From: CAITWF01 sp038231575
GTDB taxonomy: Bacteria > Verrucomicrobiota > Verrucomicrobiia > Opitutales > Opitutaceae
Direction of reading: 5' to 3'
NCBI GenBank assembly: GCA_038231575.1
Contig: JBBRLB010000003.1
Location: 15,632-79,631, forward strand
DNA length: 64,000 nucleotides
The position numbers were made by a program, and so were the translations under genes. Below the pieces are notes generated by a model. The model ran no database searches, was not told where the DNA came from, and saw nothing but the letters and a program-made list of their open reading frames with translations. Of this stretch, positions 58,401 through 64,000 are shown piece after piece. Every line of letters begins with the position of its first letter. Within the stretch, counting starts at the first letter, position 1.

Positions 58401-60018
58401 AAGTGATGCTGAGCGGCGTATCGACGTTGACGCTCGTCGCGCCGTTGGCCGGCGAGACGGCCGTCGCCGCCATCGTCGACGGAATCGCGAGCACTGCGGC
58501 GGAACTCGTCACCGCGCCGACATCGTTGATCAGCGCGACGGTGTAGGCGCCGGCATTGGCGAGCGCGACGTTGTTGATCGTGAGGGTCGGCGAGTTGGCG
58601 CCGGCGATGGCCACGCCGTTGCGCGACCATTGATAGAGCGGCGTGGGACTGCCGGTCGCTGCGACGGTGAAGGACACGTTTTGTCCGACGGCAGTCGTGA
58701 CGCTCACCGGCTGCGTCGTGATCGCCGGTGCCGTGTTGACGGCGAGCGCCGCCGCGGCGCTCGTGGCCGTGGTCGCGCCACCGCCGCCAGTCACGACGAC
58801 GGTGTAGTTGGCGGCATCGGCCGCGGTGACCCGGGAAAGGGTCAGCGTCGCGCTGGTCGCGCCCGCAATCGCGACGCCGTCCTTGCGCCACTGGTAGGCG
58901 AGCGGCGCGCTGCCAAACGCCGCGACCGAAAAGCTCGCGTCGTCGCCGACGTTACGCGTGACCGCCACGGGCTGGCTCGTGATGGTCGCGGGAATCGCCG
59001 CGGTGGTGACCGTCACAGCAGCCGCGGAACTCGTCACCGTGCCGTAAGCGTTGGTGATAACGACGGAGTAGCTGCCGCCGTCCGCCGTGGCCGCGCTCGC
59101 GATGTTATAGCTCGACGATATGGCGCCGGGGATGTTGGTGCCGTCCTTGCGCCATTGGTAAGTGAGGGGCGCGGTGCCGGTGGCGGCGACCGAGAGCAGG
59201 TCCGCCTGCGCAGGATTGACGCTGATGGCCGCCGGCTGCGTAGCGATCGCGGGCGCGTTGATCGGAATCAGGCCGGTGACGGAGTTGATCGTGAGCGTCA
59301 CGGGCGCGCTCGTGGTGTTCAGAAACATGAAACCGACTTCATTCAACACCAGGGCGGACGCCGGCGCGTCGGGATTTGAAAAGGTGATGGCTTGGAGCCC
59401 GGGACCGGTTACGACGATGCCGCCGCCCGTGGTGTTCGCGCTGGTGTTGCCGAACGAGACGCTGCCACTGCGACCGAGCAGGTGGAACTGGATCGTGTAG
59501 CTGTTCCCGTCGCTCAACGAGCCAGGCGTCGGCGAGGCCTGCCCCGTGGAGAGATTGTTGAACGCGGTCCCGGTGGGATTCAGCAGACTGGGCGAGGTGC
59601 CATCGCCGATGCGCCGGCGCTGCTCGACCAGACTGCCGGTGGTGCGCCCGTTGAGCCAGGTGAAGTAGCCGCTGTCGTCGGCGTAGTTCGTGGCGGTGCC
59701 GTTGTGATTGTAGAGCCCAAAGCCGACCGCGCGCGTGCCGCTCGCGATGCTCGAAAGTCCGCCGGACACCTTGAAGCTGATCGCCGAAATACTCTCGGAG
59801 CCCGCGGCCGTGAGATCGATCGGGATGAAATTGCTCGCGACGAGGGTGACGCGCTGGCCAGCGGGGACGGTGACGACCGTGCCGCTCGTGGCGGTGGACG
59901 CCGGGCCGGCGACGGTGGTGGTTTCGTTGAAGACACTCCACTGGAGTTGGGCGCGACCAGCGGGGACGAGGCAAAGCGCAGCGACAGCTACGCCGAGGCC
60001 GTGACGAAGGGTATTCAT
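55480..60018 (-). CDS. Large multidomain secreted pectinesterase (CE8) with Ig-like domains and tandem C-terminal module
   Basis: A 1512-residue protein starting at the ATG at 60018, with a signal peptide ending AGRAQ. A jelly-roll-like N-terminal domain (about 25-250) is followed by three Ig-like domains, an SbsA/Big_5-like domain (SPANGATSVNVDTPLSITFD) and a CE8 domain (about 660-970). The CE8 part has AADGSGDFTTVQGAIDSVP, GGSQAE, SRQDTLL, GNTDFMWG and LGRID. An Ig-like domain, a region of beta structure (FAGTYFGTFSVAQVSG...) and the tandem RA.GP.L module end the protein. It demethylates pectin at the cell surface or outside. Its own promoter region (60019-60235) is separate from the operator sites. 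Confidence 0.93.
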   Translation of the reverse strand: MNTLRHGLGVAVAALCLVPAGRAQLQWSVFNETTTVAGPASTATSGTVVTVPAGQRVTLVASNFIPIDLTAAGSESISAISFKVSGGLSSIASGTRAVGFGLYNHNGTATNYADDSGYFTWLNGRTTGSLVEQRRRIGDGTSPSLLNPTGTAFNNLSTGQASPTPGSLSDGNSYTIQFHLLGRSGSVSFGNTSANTTGGGIVVTGPGLQAITFSNPDAPASALVLNEVGFMFLNTTSAPVTLTINSVTGLIPINAPAIATQPAAISVNPAQADLLSVAATGTAPLTYQWRKDGTNIPGAISSSYNIASAATADGGSYSVVITNAYGTVTSSAAAVTVTTAAIPATITSQPVAVTRNVGDDASFSVAAFGSAPLAYQWRKDGVAIAGATSATLTLSRVTAADAANYTVVVTGGGGATTATSAAAALAVNTAPAITTQPVSVTTAVGQNVSFTVAATGSPTPLYQWSRNGVAIAGANSPTLTINNVALANAGAYTVALINDVGAVTSSAAVLAIPSTMAATAVSPANGATSVNVDTPLSITFDRAPVAGITGRIRIFKAADDTVVDTINLGSSLQQRTVGTNSTLYNFIPVTVSGNTATVYVHGGVLTTGQTYYATIEQSAIVDSTGASFTGIADKNAWRFTTKAAGPGNATALTVAADGSGDFTTVQGAIDSVPAGNTQRVVITVKKGNYTELVYIGATRPFLTIRGEDRATTIVGYQNNNNLNGTTATRAAFGIAANDTILETITIKNPTPQGGSQAEAVFTGALRVMLNRVNLLSRQDTLLTNTGTAFITDSYIEGNTDFMWGTAATYFQRCELKALDTGAATEGYYTQVRNGATSFGNVYVDCKLTAADGVVGRSTYYLGRIDPGTGNFPFSQCLYLNCAMGAHISPAGWQLNNATSSATVQDWEYKSTDLNGATLNVSKRHASSRQLSDSEAVLWRNPAFVLGGWNPQVATTIETAPASQSVVTGGVARLSVVANGAPQPALQWFKNGAAIPGATDYTLVIPGVSAGDAGNYAVIATNFGGTVTSAAVTLSVTRGVFAGTYFGTFSVAQVSGQPPTAVALYVRDNGTVVFLSSNPNLVARIGSIDADGGFTVTDGKTTVIGTIGAGGNVSGGFGAIPSNGSPGSVGLVGIPFTATRSAANGASQNFAGYYQTGASSGIAATASIIVGSGGQAVALVQTGATLDAGLGTVDASGNVTVATAGGIRVAATIASNAASATGTITPTSGAAIATAGPGDAAASAQRLREFSARAQVTPTAAAAVGFIITGGTDSVLVRAIGPTLADAFAVTGALPNPRLDLYSGSAVIATNTGWTTAANASEAAFAASQVGAFPLRTVNADSAIRIALAPGAYTATMSSANGTTTGIGLMEVYDLTVGAGGQRLTNLSSRGPVGNGANALLAGFHVAGTQPKRILVRAVGPGLAVFGVTGMVAKPVISIYRGTTLVAQNTDWTTSADASAITTAALEAGTFALAPGSADSAVVVNLTPGLYTAQATSFDAAGGTGLIEIYELP

Positions 60019-60147
60019 AACAAGGGTAGGGTTGACCGAAGACTAGGACACGTGTCGCAGTGCACAGAGAAAACGCCCGCGTGGTTGGGTGAGTCAACGC
60101 CGAATTGCGCCACGGGCCTCAATTCACGCACACCCTGCCCGCGGTGG

Positions 60148-60166
60148 GGCGGGGTTGATCCCCGCC
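60148..60166. terminator. Short hairpin between lacI-type gene and the large CE8 gene
   Basis: GGCGGGG-TTGAT-CCCCGCC is a perfect 7-bp stem, 70 bp past the stop of the LacI-type gene. There is no U-tract. The rest of 60019-60235 must include the promoter of the large CE8 gene; no other motif is clear. Confidence 0.4.
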
Positions 60167-60235
60167 AAGTTTGGACGGGAGTCAGCCCGCTTCACCTCGG
60201 CCGAAAACTGGAAACCGCGCTGCGCGGACTCTCGC

Positions 60236-61291
60236 CTAACGGCGCCGCGCGCGACCCGTCGAGCCGCGCACCACGAGCAGCGGCTGAATCATCTTCATTT
60301 TCGGTTTCCCCGCGGAGCGGCGCTGCAACGCACTCATGAGCATGTCCGCCGCCGCGCGCATCGTCTGCTCGATCTGTTGATCGACGCTCGTCAGCGGTGG
60401 CGTGGTCATCTCGCAAATGTTCTGGTTGTTGAAACCGACAACCGAGACGTCGCCCGGCACGCGCCGGCCGAGCGCCTGAAACTCGAGCAACGCGCCGACC
60501 GCGGTCTCGTCGTTCACCGCAATGAACGCCGTCGGTCGATCGCGGCGCGACGCGAAGTCCCGCGCGAGCGTGCGGCCGTAGTCGAAGTGCCCCTTGCGCA
60601 CGTGCTGTGCATCGAGCGATTGCACGCACGTGGCGAAATCCAATTTGCGCCGCGCCAGCGCCGCGCGCAACCCGTCGAGCCGATCCGTGACGGTTTGAAA
60701 CGCGCCCGACACGCCGAGCAGGCCGAAGCGCCGGTGGCCCAGCCCGTGCAGATGCGCGACCACCTGCTCCATCGCCGCCGCGCGATCGAGCGTGATGGTC
60801 GAGGCGGCCGCGCAGCCTGAGTGATCGACCACGAGGTGCGCGACTCCGTGCCGGCGGAGGCCCGCAATGCGCTCGCCCAGGAGGGCCGGATCGAAATGCC
60901 CGATGAACACCACCGCCTGCACGCGCAGCGAAAGAAAATGATCCACGATCTTGTGATCACCGCCGCGGCGATCGACCTCGATGAGCGCAGTGTAGCCACG
61001 CGCCGCAAGCAGTTCCTGCAACTCGGACAACTTGCTGACGCCCGACGGGGTGATGAAGTTTTCGACACACACGCCGATCAGCGAGGAGGGCTTGCCGCGC
61101 AGATGAACCGCGTGCGCGTTCGGCGTGAATCCGGTTTCCTGCATCGCGCGGTTGACCCGCTCGATGGTCGCCTGGCGCAGACCCGGCTGCTGGTTGATCA
61201 CGCGCGACACCGCACTGCGCGACAGCCCGACGTAGCGGGCAAATTCGGCGGTGGAGCGGATGACGGCGGGAGGCTGCGGGACGCGGCTCAC
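60236..61291 (-). CDS. LacI-family transcriptional regulator
   Basis: A 351-residue regulator. The start is GTG at 61291 (VSRVPQPPAVIRSTAEF); earlier starts would overlap the upstream gene. The helix-turn-helix is STAEFARYVGLSRSAVSRVINQ with the hinge region PNAHAVHLRGKPSSLIGV. The sugar-binding domain ends with AVNDETAVGALLEFQALGRRVPGDVSVVGFNNQNICEMTTPPLTSVDQ. It lies next to the pectinesterases, so it is a candidate to control them. The palindrome there has an odd-length centre, whereas LacI operators usually have a central CG, so the match is not assured. Confidence 0.92.
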   Translation of the reverse strand: MSRVPQPPAVIRSTAEFARYVGLSRSAVSRVINQQPGLRQATIERVNRAMQETGFTPNAHAVHLRGKPSSLIGVCVENFITPSGVSKLSELQELLAARGYTALIEVDRRGGDHKIVDHFLSLRVQAVVFIGHFDPALLGERIAGLRRHGVAHLVVDHSGCAAASTITLDRAAAMEQVVAHLHGLGHRRFGLLGVSGAFQTVTDRLDGLRAALARRKLDFATCVQSLDAQHVRKGHFDYGRTLARDFASRRDRPTAFIAVNDETAVGALLEFQALGRRVPGDVSVVGFNNQNICEMTTPPLTSVDQQIEQTMRAAADMLMSALQRRSAGKPKMKMIQPLLVVRGSTGRARRR

Positions 61292-61343
61292 AGGGAACGC
61301 CCCCGAGGGAACGCGCCGCCCGCCTCGGCGCAAGCCCCTTCCC

Positions 61344-62267
61344 TCACCGCGCCGTGCAGCGCACGAGGTCCGCGTGCAACTGCGCCAGCCGCGGCATCGC
61401 AATCCCCGCGGCCTGCGCCCGCCGCAGCGGCTCGCCCCATATCGCCTCCACCTCCACTTCGCGGCCCACTAAAAAATCCACGAGACTCGACGGCGCATAG
61501 GCCCCCAGCGGCGGCGTGACGTCGATCTGCGCCTGGATGAAACTCTCCGGCACCTCGAAGCCGAGCGCGCGACCCGCCGTCGCCACCTCGTCCATGATCG
61601 GACGCACTTGGTCCGCGAGCGCGGGCGTGCCGAGAATTTGGTCGGTCGTCATGCCGCCGCCGGCGATGGCGAGACCGTTGAACGGGATGTTCCAAACCAG
61701 TTTCCGCCAGCGCGCCTCGGCGAGATTTTCGAGCACGCGGCAAGGGACGCCCGCCGTTTGAAATAATTCCGCGAGCGCCTGCACGCGTTCGCCGGCGGGA
61801 CCGCTGAACTCGCTCAGCGTCATCCTGCCCGGCGTGTGAAAACCATTCAGCTCGGCCGGCGCGCCGCGCGTGACCGCGATGTAGCACAATCCGCCGAGCA
61901 CCCGTTCCGCCCCGACGAGCGCGGCGATGTGCTCCTCGTTGCCGAGGCCGTTTTGGAGCGTGAGCACTGCCGTGCGCTCGTGCAGCAACGGCGGGAGGAG
62001 CGCGGCGAGCGCACCGTTTGCCGTCGTCTTGAGCGTGATCACCACGAGATCAACCGGCCCAATCTCCTGCGAGGTGGCGAACCCGGCGACGTTGGCCAAA
62101 TGCCGGGTCGCATCTTTCTCGCGCAACGTCAGCCCGCGCTCGCGCACCGCCGCGAGGTCGCTGCGCATGAGAAAGCGAACGTCGCTCCCCGCCAGCGCCA
62201 GCCGCGCGCCATAATAACTGCCGATCGCGCCGGCTCCGACGATGGCGATGGATGAAAACCTAACCAC
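61344..62267 (-). CDS. panE: 2-Dehydropantoate 2-reductase (ketopantoate reductase family)
   Basis: A 307-residue NADP-dependent reductase. The start is GTG at 62267; the NADP loop GAGAIG is at 11-16. The catalytic Lys is in WRKLVWNIPFNGLAIAGG, and VITLKTTANG and LQNGLGNEE are typical. It converts ketopantoate to pantoate for coenzyme A. Some homologues act on other 2-oxo acids, so the name is probable, not proved. Its start overlaps the end of the broken DUF5615 gene by 8 bp. Confidence 0.88.
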   Translation of the reverse strand: MVRFSSIAIVGAGAIGSYYGARLALAGSDVRFLMRSDLAAVRERGLTLREKDATRHLANVAGFATSQEIGPVDLVVITLKTTANGALAALLPPLLHERTAVLTLQNGLGNEEHIAALVGAERVLGGLCYIAVTRGAPAELNGFHTPGRMTLSEFSGPAGERVQALAELFQTAGVPCRVLENLAEARWRKLVWNIPFNGLAIAGGGMTTDQILGTPALADQVRPIMDEVATAGRALGFEVPESFIQAQIDVTPPLGAYAPSSLVDFLVGREVEVEAIWGEPLRRAQAAGIAMPRLAQLHADLVRCTAR

Positions 62268-62588
62268 GGATGCGAATCCGGTGCACTTCCACGATGAACA
62301 ATTTGCCGTGATAAAACTCCTGTGCGGGATTGTCGGCGAGGAACGCCGTCAGCCGCTCCATCAGCGCAGGGATAGTTTCGGGATGGTTGTGGAGTTGGAC
62401 GGCAATGATCCCGCGAAAGCCCGCGGGCGGGTAAGCGACAATGTCCGAGAAATCGCCATTGAGTGAAACGAGGGCGGCGTCGAGTTCGCGCGCATGGTCA
62501 ATCACCACCGGATCCGGTGAGCGGATCGGCAGCGCGTCCCGCTAATTTCTGCGGGAACACACTGATCGCAAAACAGCCGGAGGCTCAT
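62260..62588 (-). pseudogene. Broken DUF5615 (PIN-like) toxin
   Basis: The frame from the ATG at 62588 begins like the family, MSLRLFCDQCVPAEIS, and then runs into a frameshift near 62540. The rest continues in another frame: ALPIRSPDPVVIDHARELDAALVSLNGDFSDIVAYPP...VQLHNHPE. About 15-20 residues expected between the two parts are missing, so a small deletion with frameshift has inactivated it. Its ATG overlaps the antitoxin stop as ATGA, which is the normal layout of the pair. Confidence 0.85.
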
Positions 62589-62806
62589 GCCGCGCTGGCA
62601 TCAAAGTCGGCGAGATCGCGGGCGTAATCGAGACAGGCAGTTACATCCGCCGGGGTGAGGTCAGGAAATTCACGCACAATCGCCGCGGCATCGCGCCCCG
62701 CCGCGAGATAACCCAACACGAGCGCGGCGGGCACCCGGGTGTTTTTGATGCACGGCTTGCCGCGAAGAATCTTCGGATCGCTGAGAATGTGCTCACGCCA
62801 GTTCAT
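62585..62806 (-). CDS. DUF433 antitoxin-like protein
   Basis: A 73-residue protein starting at the ATG at 62806. WREHILSDPKILRGKPCIKNTRVPAALVLGYLAAGRDAAAIVREFPDLTPADVTACLDYARDLA is a complete DUF433 domain (helical, DNA-binding). DUF433 proteins usually neutralise a DUF5615 toxin. Here the toxin is broken, so the antitoxin is orphaned and its maintenance may be by chance or for protection against a related toxin. Confidence 0.9.
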   Translation of the reverse strand: MNWREHILSDPKILRGKPCIKNTRVPAALVLGYLAAGRDAAAIVREFPDLTPADVTACLDYARDLADFDASAA

Positions 62807-62907
62807 GGCGGTGAACCTAAGGTTCGCGAGGATCTAGGCAAACCTGTTTGTGGTTCCGTCGCCCTCGGCCTTGGCGATCCCCGGCGATGGCAATGCGAGA
62901 AAACATA

Positions 62908-62979
62908 GAACCGCTAATCCGCGCTAATCACCGCTAATTCGATCATAGATTAGCGAGGATTGGCGTAGATTAGCGGTTC
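62908..62979. repeat. 72-bp palindromic intergenic repeat (GAACCGCTAATC type)
   Basis: Outer arms GAACCGCTAATC (62908-62919) and GATTAGCGGTTC (62968-62979) are perfect complements. The interior contains further CGCTAAT and ATTAGCG units. It resembles a dispersed extragenic palindrome. It lies just outside the SDR relic, and nothing else is seen in 62807-62907. Confidence 0.75.
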
Positions 62980-62982
62980 CCC

Positions 62983-63070
62983 TCACCGCAGGAACGCCTC
63001 GTGAAGGCCGCCATCGACCGTGATGACCTGGCCGGTCGTCTTGCTGAGGCGCTGGCTCACGACGCGCAGC
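62983..63070 (-). pseudogene. 3' relic of a short-chain dehydrogenase (RhaD-like aldolase/SDR tail)
   Basis: The minus strand reads ALRVVSQRLSKTTGQVITVDGGLHEAFLR and stops at 62983-62985. TTGQ.I.VDGG is the C-terminal signature of SDR enzymes, and the ending HEAFLR is like the bifunctional rhamnulose-1-phosphate aldolase/dehydrogenase. Only about 28 codons are recognisable and upstream sequence is unrelated. It abuts the DUF2281/PemK pair. Confidence 0.7.
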
Positions 63071-63111
63071 GCAAACTTGCAGATGACATCAGAATCGTGC
63101 AGGGTTGGCAC

Positions 63112-63306
63112 GTGAGCACCGCCGAGTTGATTTTCGAGAAGGCCCGCAAATTGCCTGCCGAGTTGCAGCAGGAGGCGCTCCATTACGTCGACTCCCTCAT
63201 GGCCCGTCGGGAGGAAAATCCCGAGGGTCGCATCTGGTCGCGCTACTCGGCAGAGCAACTCGCGGCGCAATACGCCCCGGAGGACGCCATCTACGATCGC
63301 GACTGA
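63112..63306 (+). CDS. DUF2281-type antitoxin
   Basis: A 64-residue protein. The start is GTG at 63112 (VSTAELIFEKARKLPAELQQEALHYVDSLMARREENPEGRIWSRYSAEQLAAQYAPEDAIYDRD). It matches small DUF2281-type antitoxins in the N-terminal part; the acidic C-terminus should bind the toxin. The stop and the toxin ATG overlap as TGATG. An upstream in-frame extension runs over the SDR relic and is rejected. Confidence 0.82.
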   Translation: MSTAELIFEKARKLPAELQQEALHYVDSLMARREENPEGRIWSRYSAEQLAAQYAPEDAIYDRD

Positions 63307-63647
63307 TGGCTGCGCCCGTTTACGCACAAGGTGAGGTGCTGCTCGCTCTCCTGGTGTTTTCCGACGGACAAGGAGCGAAACGCCGACCCGTGCTGGTCGT
63401 GCAGGATTTTGGTGACGAGGATTTATTGGTTGTGCCTGTGACCAGCCATCCTGCCCGAGTGTTGGCTGACCTCGTCTTATCGGATTGGAAAAACGCCGGG
63501 CTGAAACTGCCGTCTACGGTTCGCGCAGAAAAACTGGCGACGATCAGCAAGTCGTGTGTGGCGAAAAAACTGGGTGTCCTTCAACCGGCGGATTTGGCGA
63601 AGGTCAGGGAAACTTTGGCGACGGTTTTCAAACAGATTTTGACCTAA
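63306..63647 (+). CDS. PemK/MazF-type endoribonuclease toxin
   Basis: A 113-residue protein starting at the ATG at 63306. It has the SH3-like fold of MazF/PemK toxins: YAQGEVLLALLVFSDGQGAKRRPVLVVQDFG, DLLVVPVTSHP (catalytic Thr/Ser region) and LPSTVRAEKLATISKSCVAKKLGVL. Such toxins cleave mRNA. It is coupled to the DUF2281 gene and intact. The family assignment is good; cleavage specificity is unknown. Confidence 0.88.
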   Translation: MAAPVYAQGEVLLALLVFSDGQGAKRRPVLVVQDFGDEDLLVVPVTSHPARVLADLVLSDWKNAGLKLPSTVRAEKLATISKSCVAKKLGVLQPADLAKVRETLATVFKQILT

Positions 63648-63776
63648 CCGCCGGCTCGCGCGCCGCCGCAGATTCGCCTCGTCTTGGCATCCCGCGCTTA
63701 GCCTCAGCATTCATGCAACACGCGGCCCTCCGAATCATCCTTTGACCTCACCGGCTGAAACCAATACTCGGAGTTC

Positions 63777-63821
63777 ATGAAGCGGATTTTTGCTCTGGCG
63801 CTGATCTTCGCCTGTTTGTTG
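63777..63821 (+). pseudogene. 5' stub of a secreted-protein gene, cut by IS sequence
   Basis: An ATG at 63777 opens a signal peptide-like stretch (MKRIFALALIFACLL). At about 63821 the sequence switches to a transposase fragment in another frame. The rest of the host gene is therefore not here. Confidence 0.45.
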
Positions 63822-64000
63822 GCGACGCTGGCACCCTCGTCGCGTGGGTGCAGCAACTATGCCCACGCCGCGGCACCCGCCTGGAGATCGTTAAACACGG
63901 CACCAAGCTCTCGCACTTCAAAATCCTGCCGCGCCGCTGGGTCGTCGAACGCACCTTCGCCTGGCTCGGCCGTTCTCGCCGCCTCAGCAAAGACTACGAA
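63821..64000 (+). mobile_element. Truncated IS5-type transposase, C-terminal part, running off the right edge
   Basis: The frame from 63821 reads GDAGTLVAWVQQLCPRRGTRLEIVKHG, then FKILPRRWVVERTFAWLGRSRRLSKDYE. The RRWVVERTFAWLGRSRRL segment holds the catalytic Glu region of IS5-family DDE transposases (IS427/ISL2-like). The N-terminal half is absent upstream, so the element is a remnant. The end lies outside the window. Confidence 0.85.

Noticed and set aside
57247..59379. 710-codon plus-strand frame opposite the large CE8 gene
   Set aside because: Arg/Asp/Ala-rich antisense artefact; the CE8 and Ig signatures on the other strand are unmistakable.
1..64000. rRNA, tRNA, replication origin or prophage
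   Set aside because: No stretch with the conserved features of these was recognised; tRNAscan-SE and a phage-gene search would settle it.

Overview
The window is GC-rich chromosomal DNA that fits the family Opitutaceae (phylum Verrucomicrobiota). The clues are the very large secreted proteins built from immunoglobulin-like, MBG and YHYH domains, a TonB-dependent receptor with an N-terminal carboxypeptidase-regulatory domain, a LacI-type regulator beside pectinesterases, and the lutABC and rhamnulokinase pair. This is an inference from gene content. No rRNA, tRNA or CRISPR array was seen.

Layout. 0.0-8.7 kb: a truncated helical-repeat protein, then an 8 kb gene for a secreted NUC1-type nuclease fused to Ig, MBG and 'LNGN' repeats. 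9.1-15.6 kb: gcvP, followed by an accessory island with a VapBC pair, a second copy of the gcvP 3' end, a decayed type III restriction-modification locus, an XRE regulator and a Doc-type pair. 15.7-23.2 kb: BNR-repeat protein, FAH-family hydrolase, CE15-like esterase divergent from a GH42 enzyme, CsbD, VF530/DUF2132 and a bicupin. 23.1-38.2 kb: a fused MbnP-MbnH-like di-haem protein, an OmpR-type response regulator, a lone receiver, three secreted YHYH proteins and a sensor kinase. 38.4-45.3 kb: lutA-lutB-OPT transporter-lutC, divergent from rhaB. 45.3-54.1 kb: a TonB-dependent receptor, a second VapBC pair enclosed by pieces of the rhaB 3' end, and two tandem M13 peptidases plus a relic of a third. 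54.4-62.3 kb: two CE8 pectinesterases, a LacI-type regulator and panE. 62.3-64.0 kb: a broken DUF433/DUF5615 pair, a DUF2281/PemK pair, gene relics and a truncated IS5-type transposase.

How parts may work together. The strongest system-level signal is at 23-38 kb. The regulator and the kinase lie at opposite ends of the YHYH genes. Three intergenic sites carry the same arrangement of CTTAAC hexamers, two of them exactly 11 bp apart, resembling an OmpR/PhoB-class binding site. These sites precede the MbnP-MbnH fusion and two YHYH genes, and two of them also precede the regulator and the kinase. This suggests a self-regulated extracytoplasmic module, possibly for metal handling. A second regulon is suggested by three near-identical palindromes (TGTAACG-N5-CGTTACA) upstream of a pectinesterase and between the CE15-like and GH42 genes. 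LutABC and rhamnulokinase together fit deoxysugar breakdown to L-lactate and pyruvate.

Two genome-plasticity patterns stand out. Two unrelated VapBC pairs are each enclosed by directly repeated 3' ends of a metabolic gene (gcvP and rhaB). A palindromic repeat has inserted in the same reading phase into two unrelated proteins, GcvP and the MbnP-MbnH fusion, giving nearly the same peptide in both.
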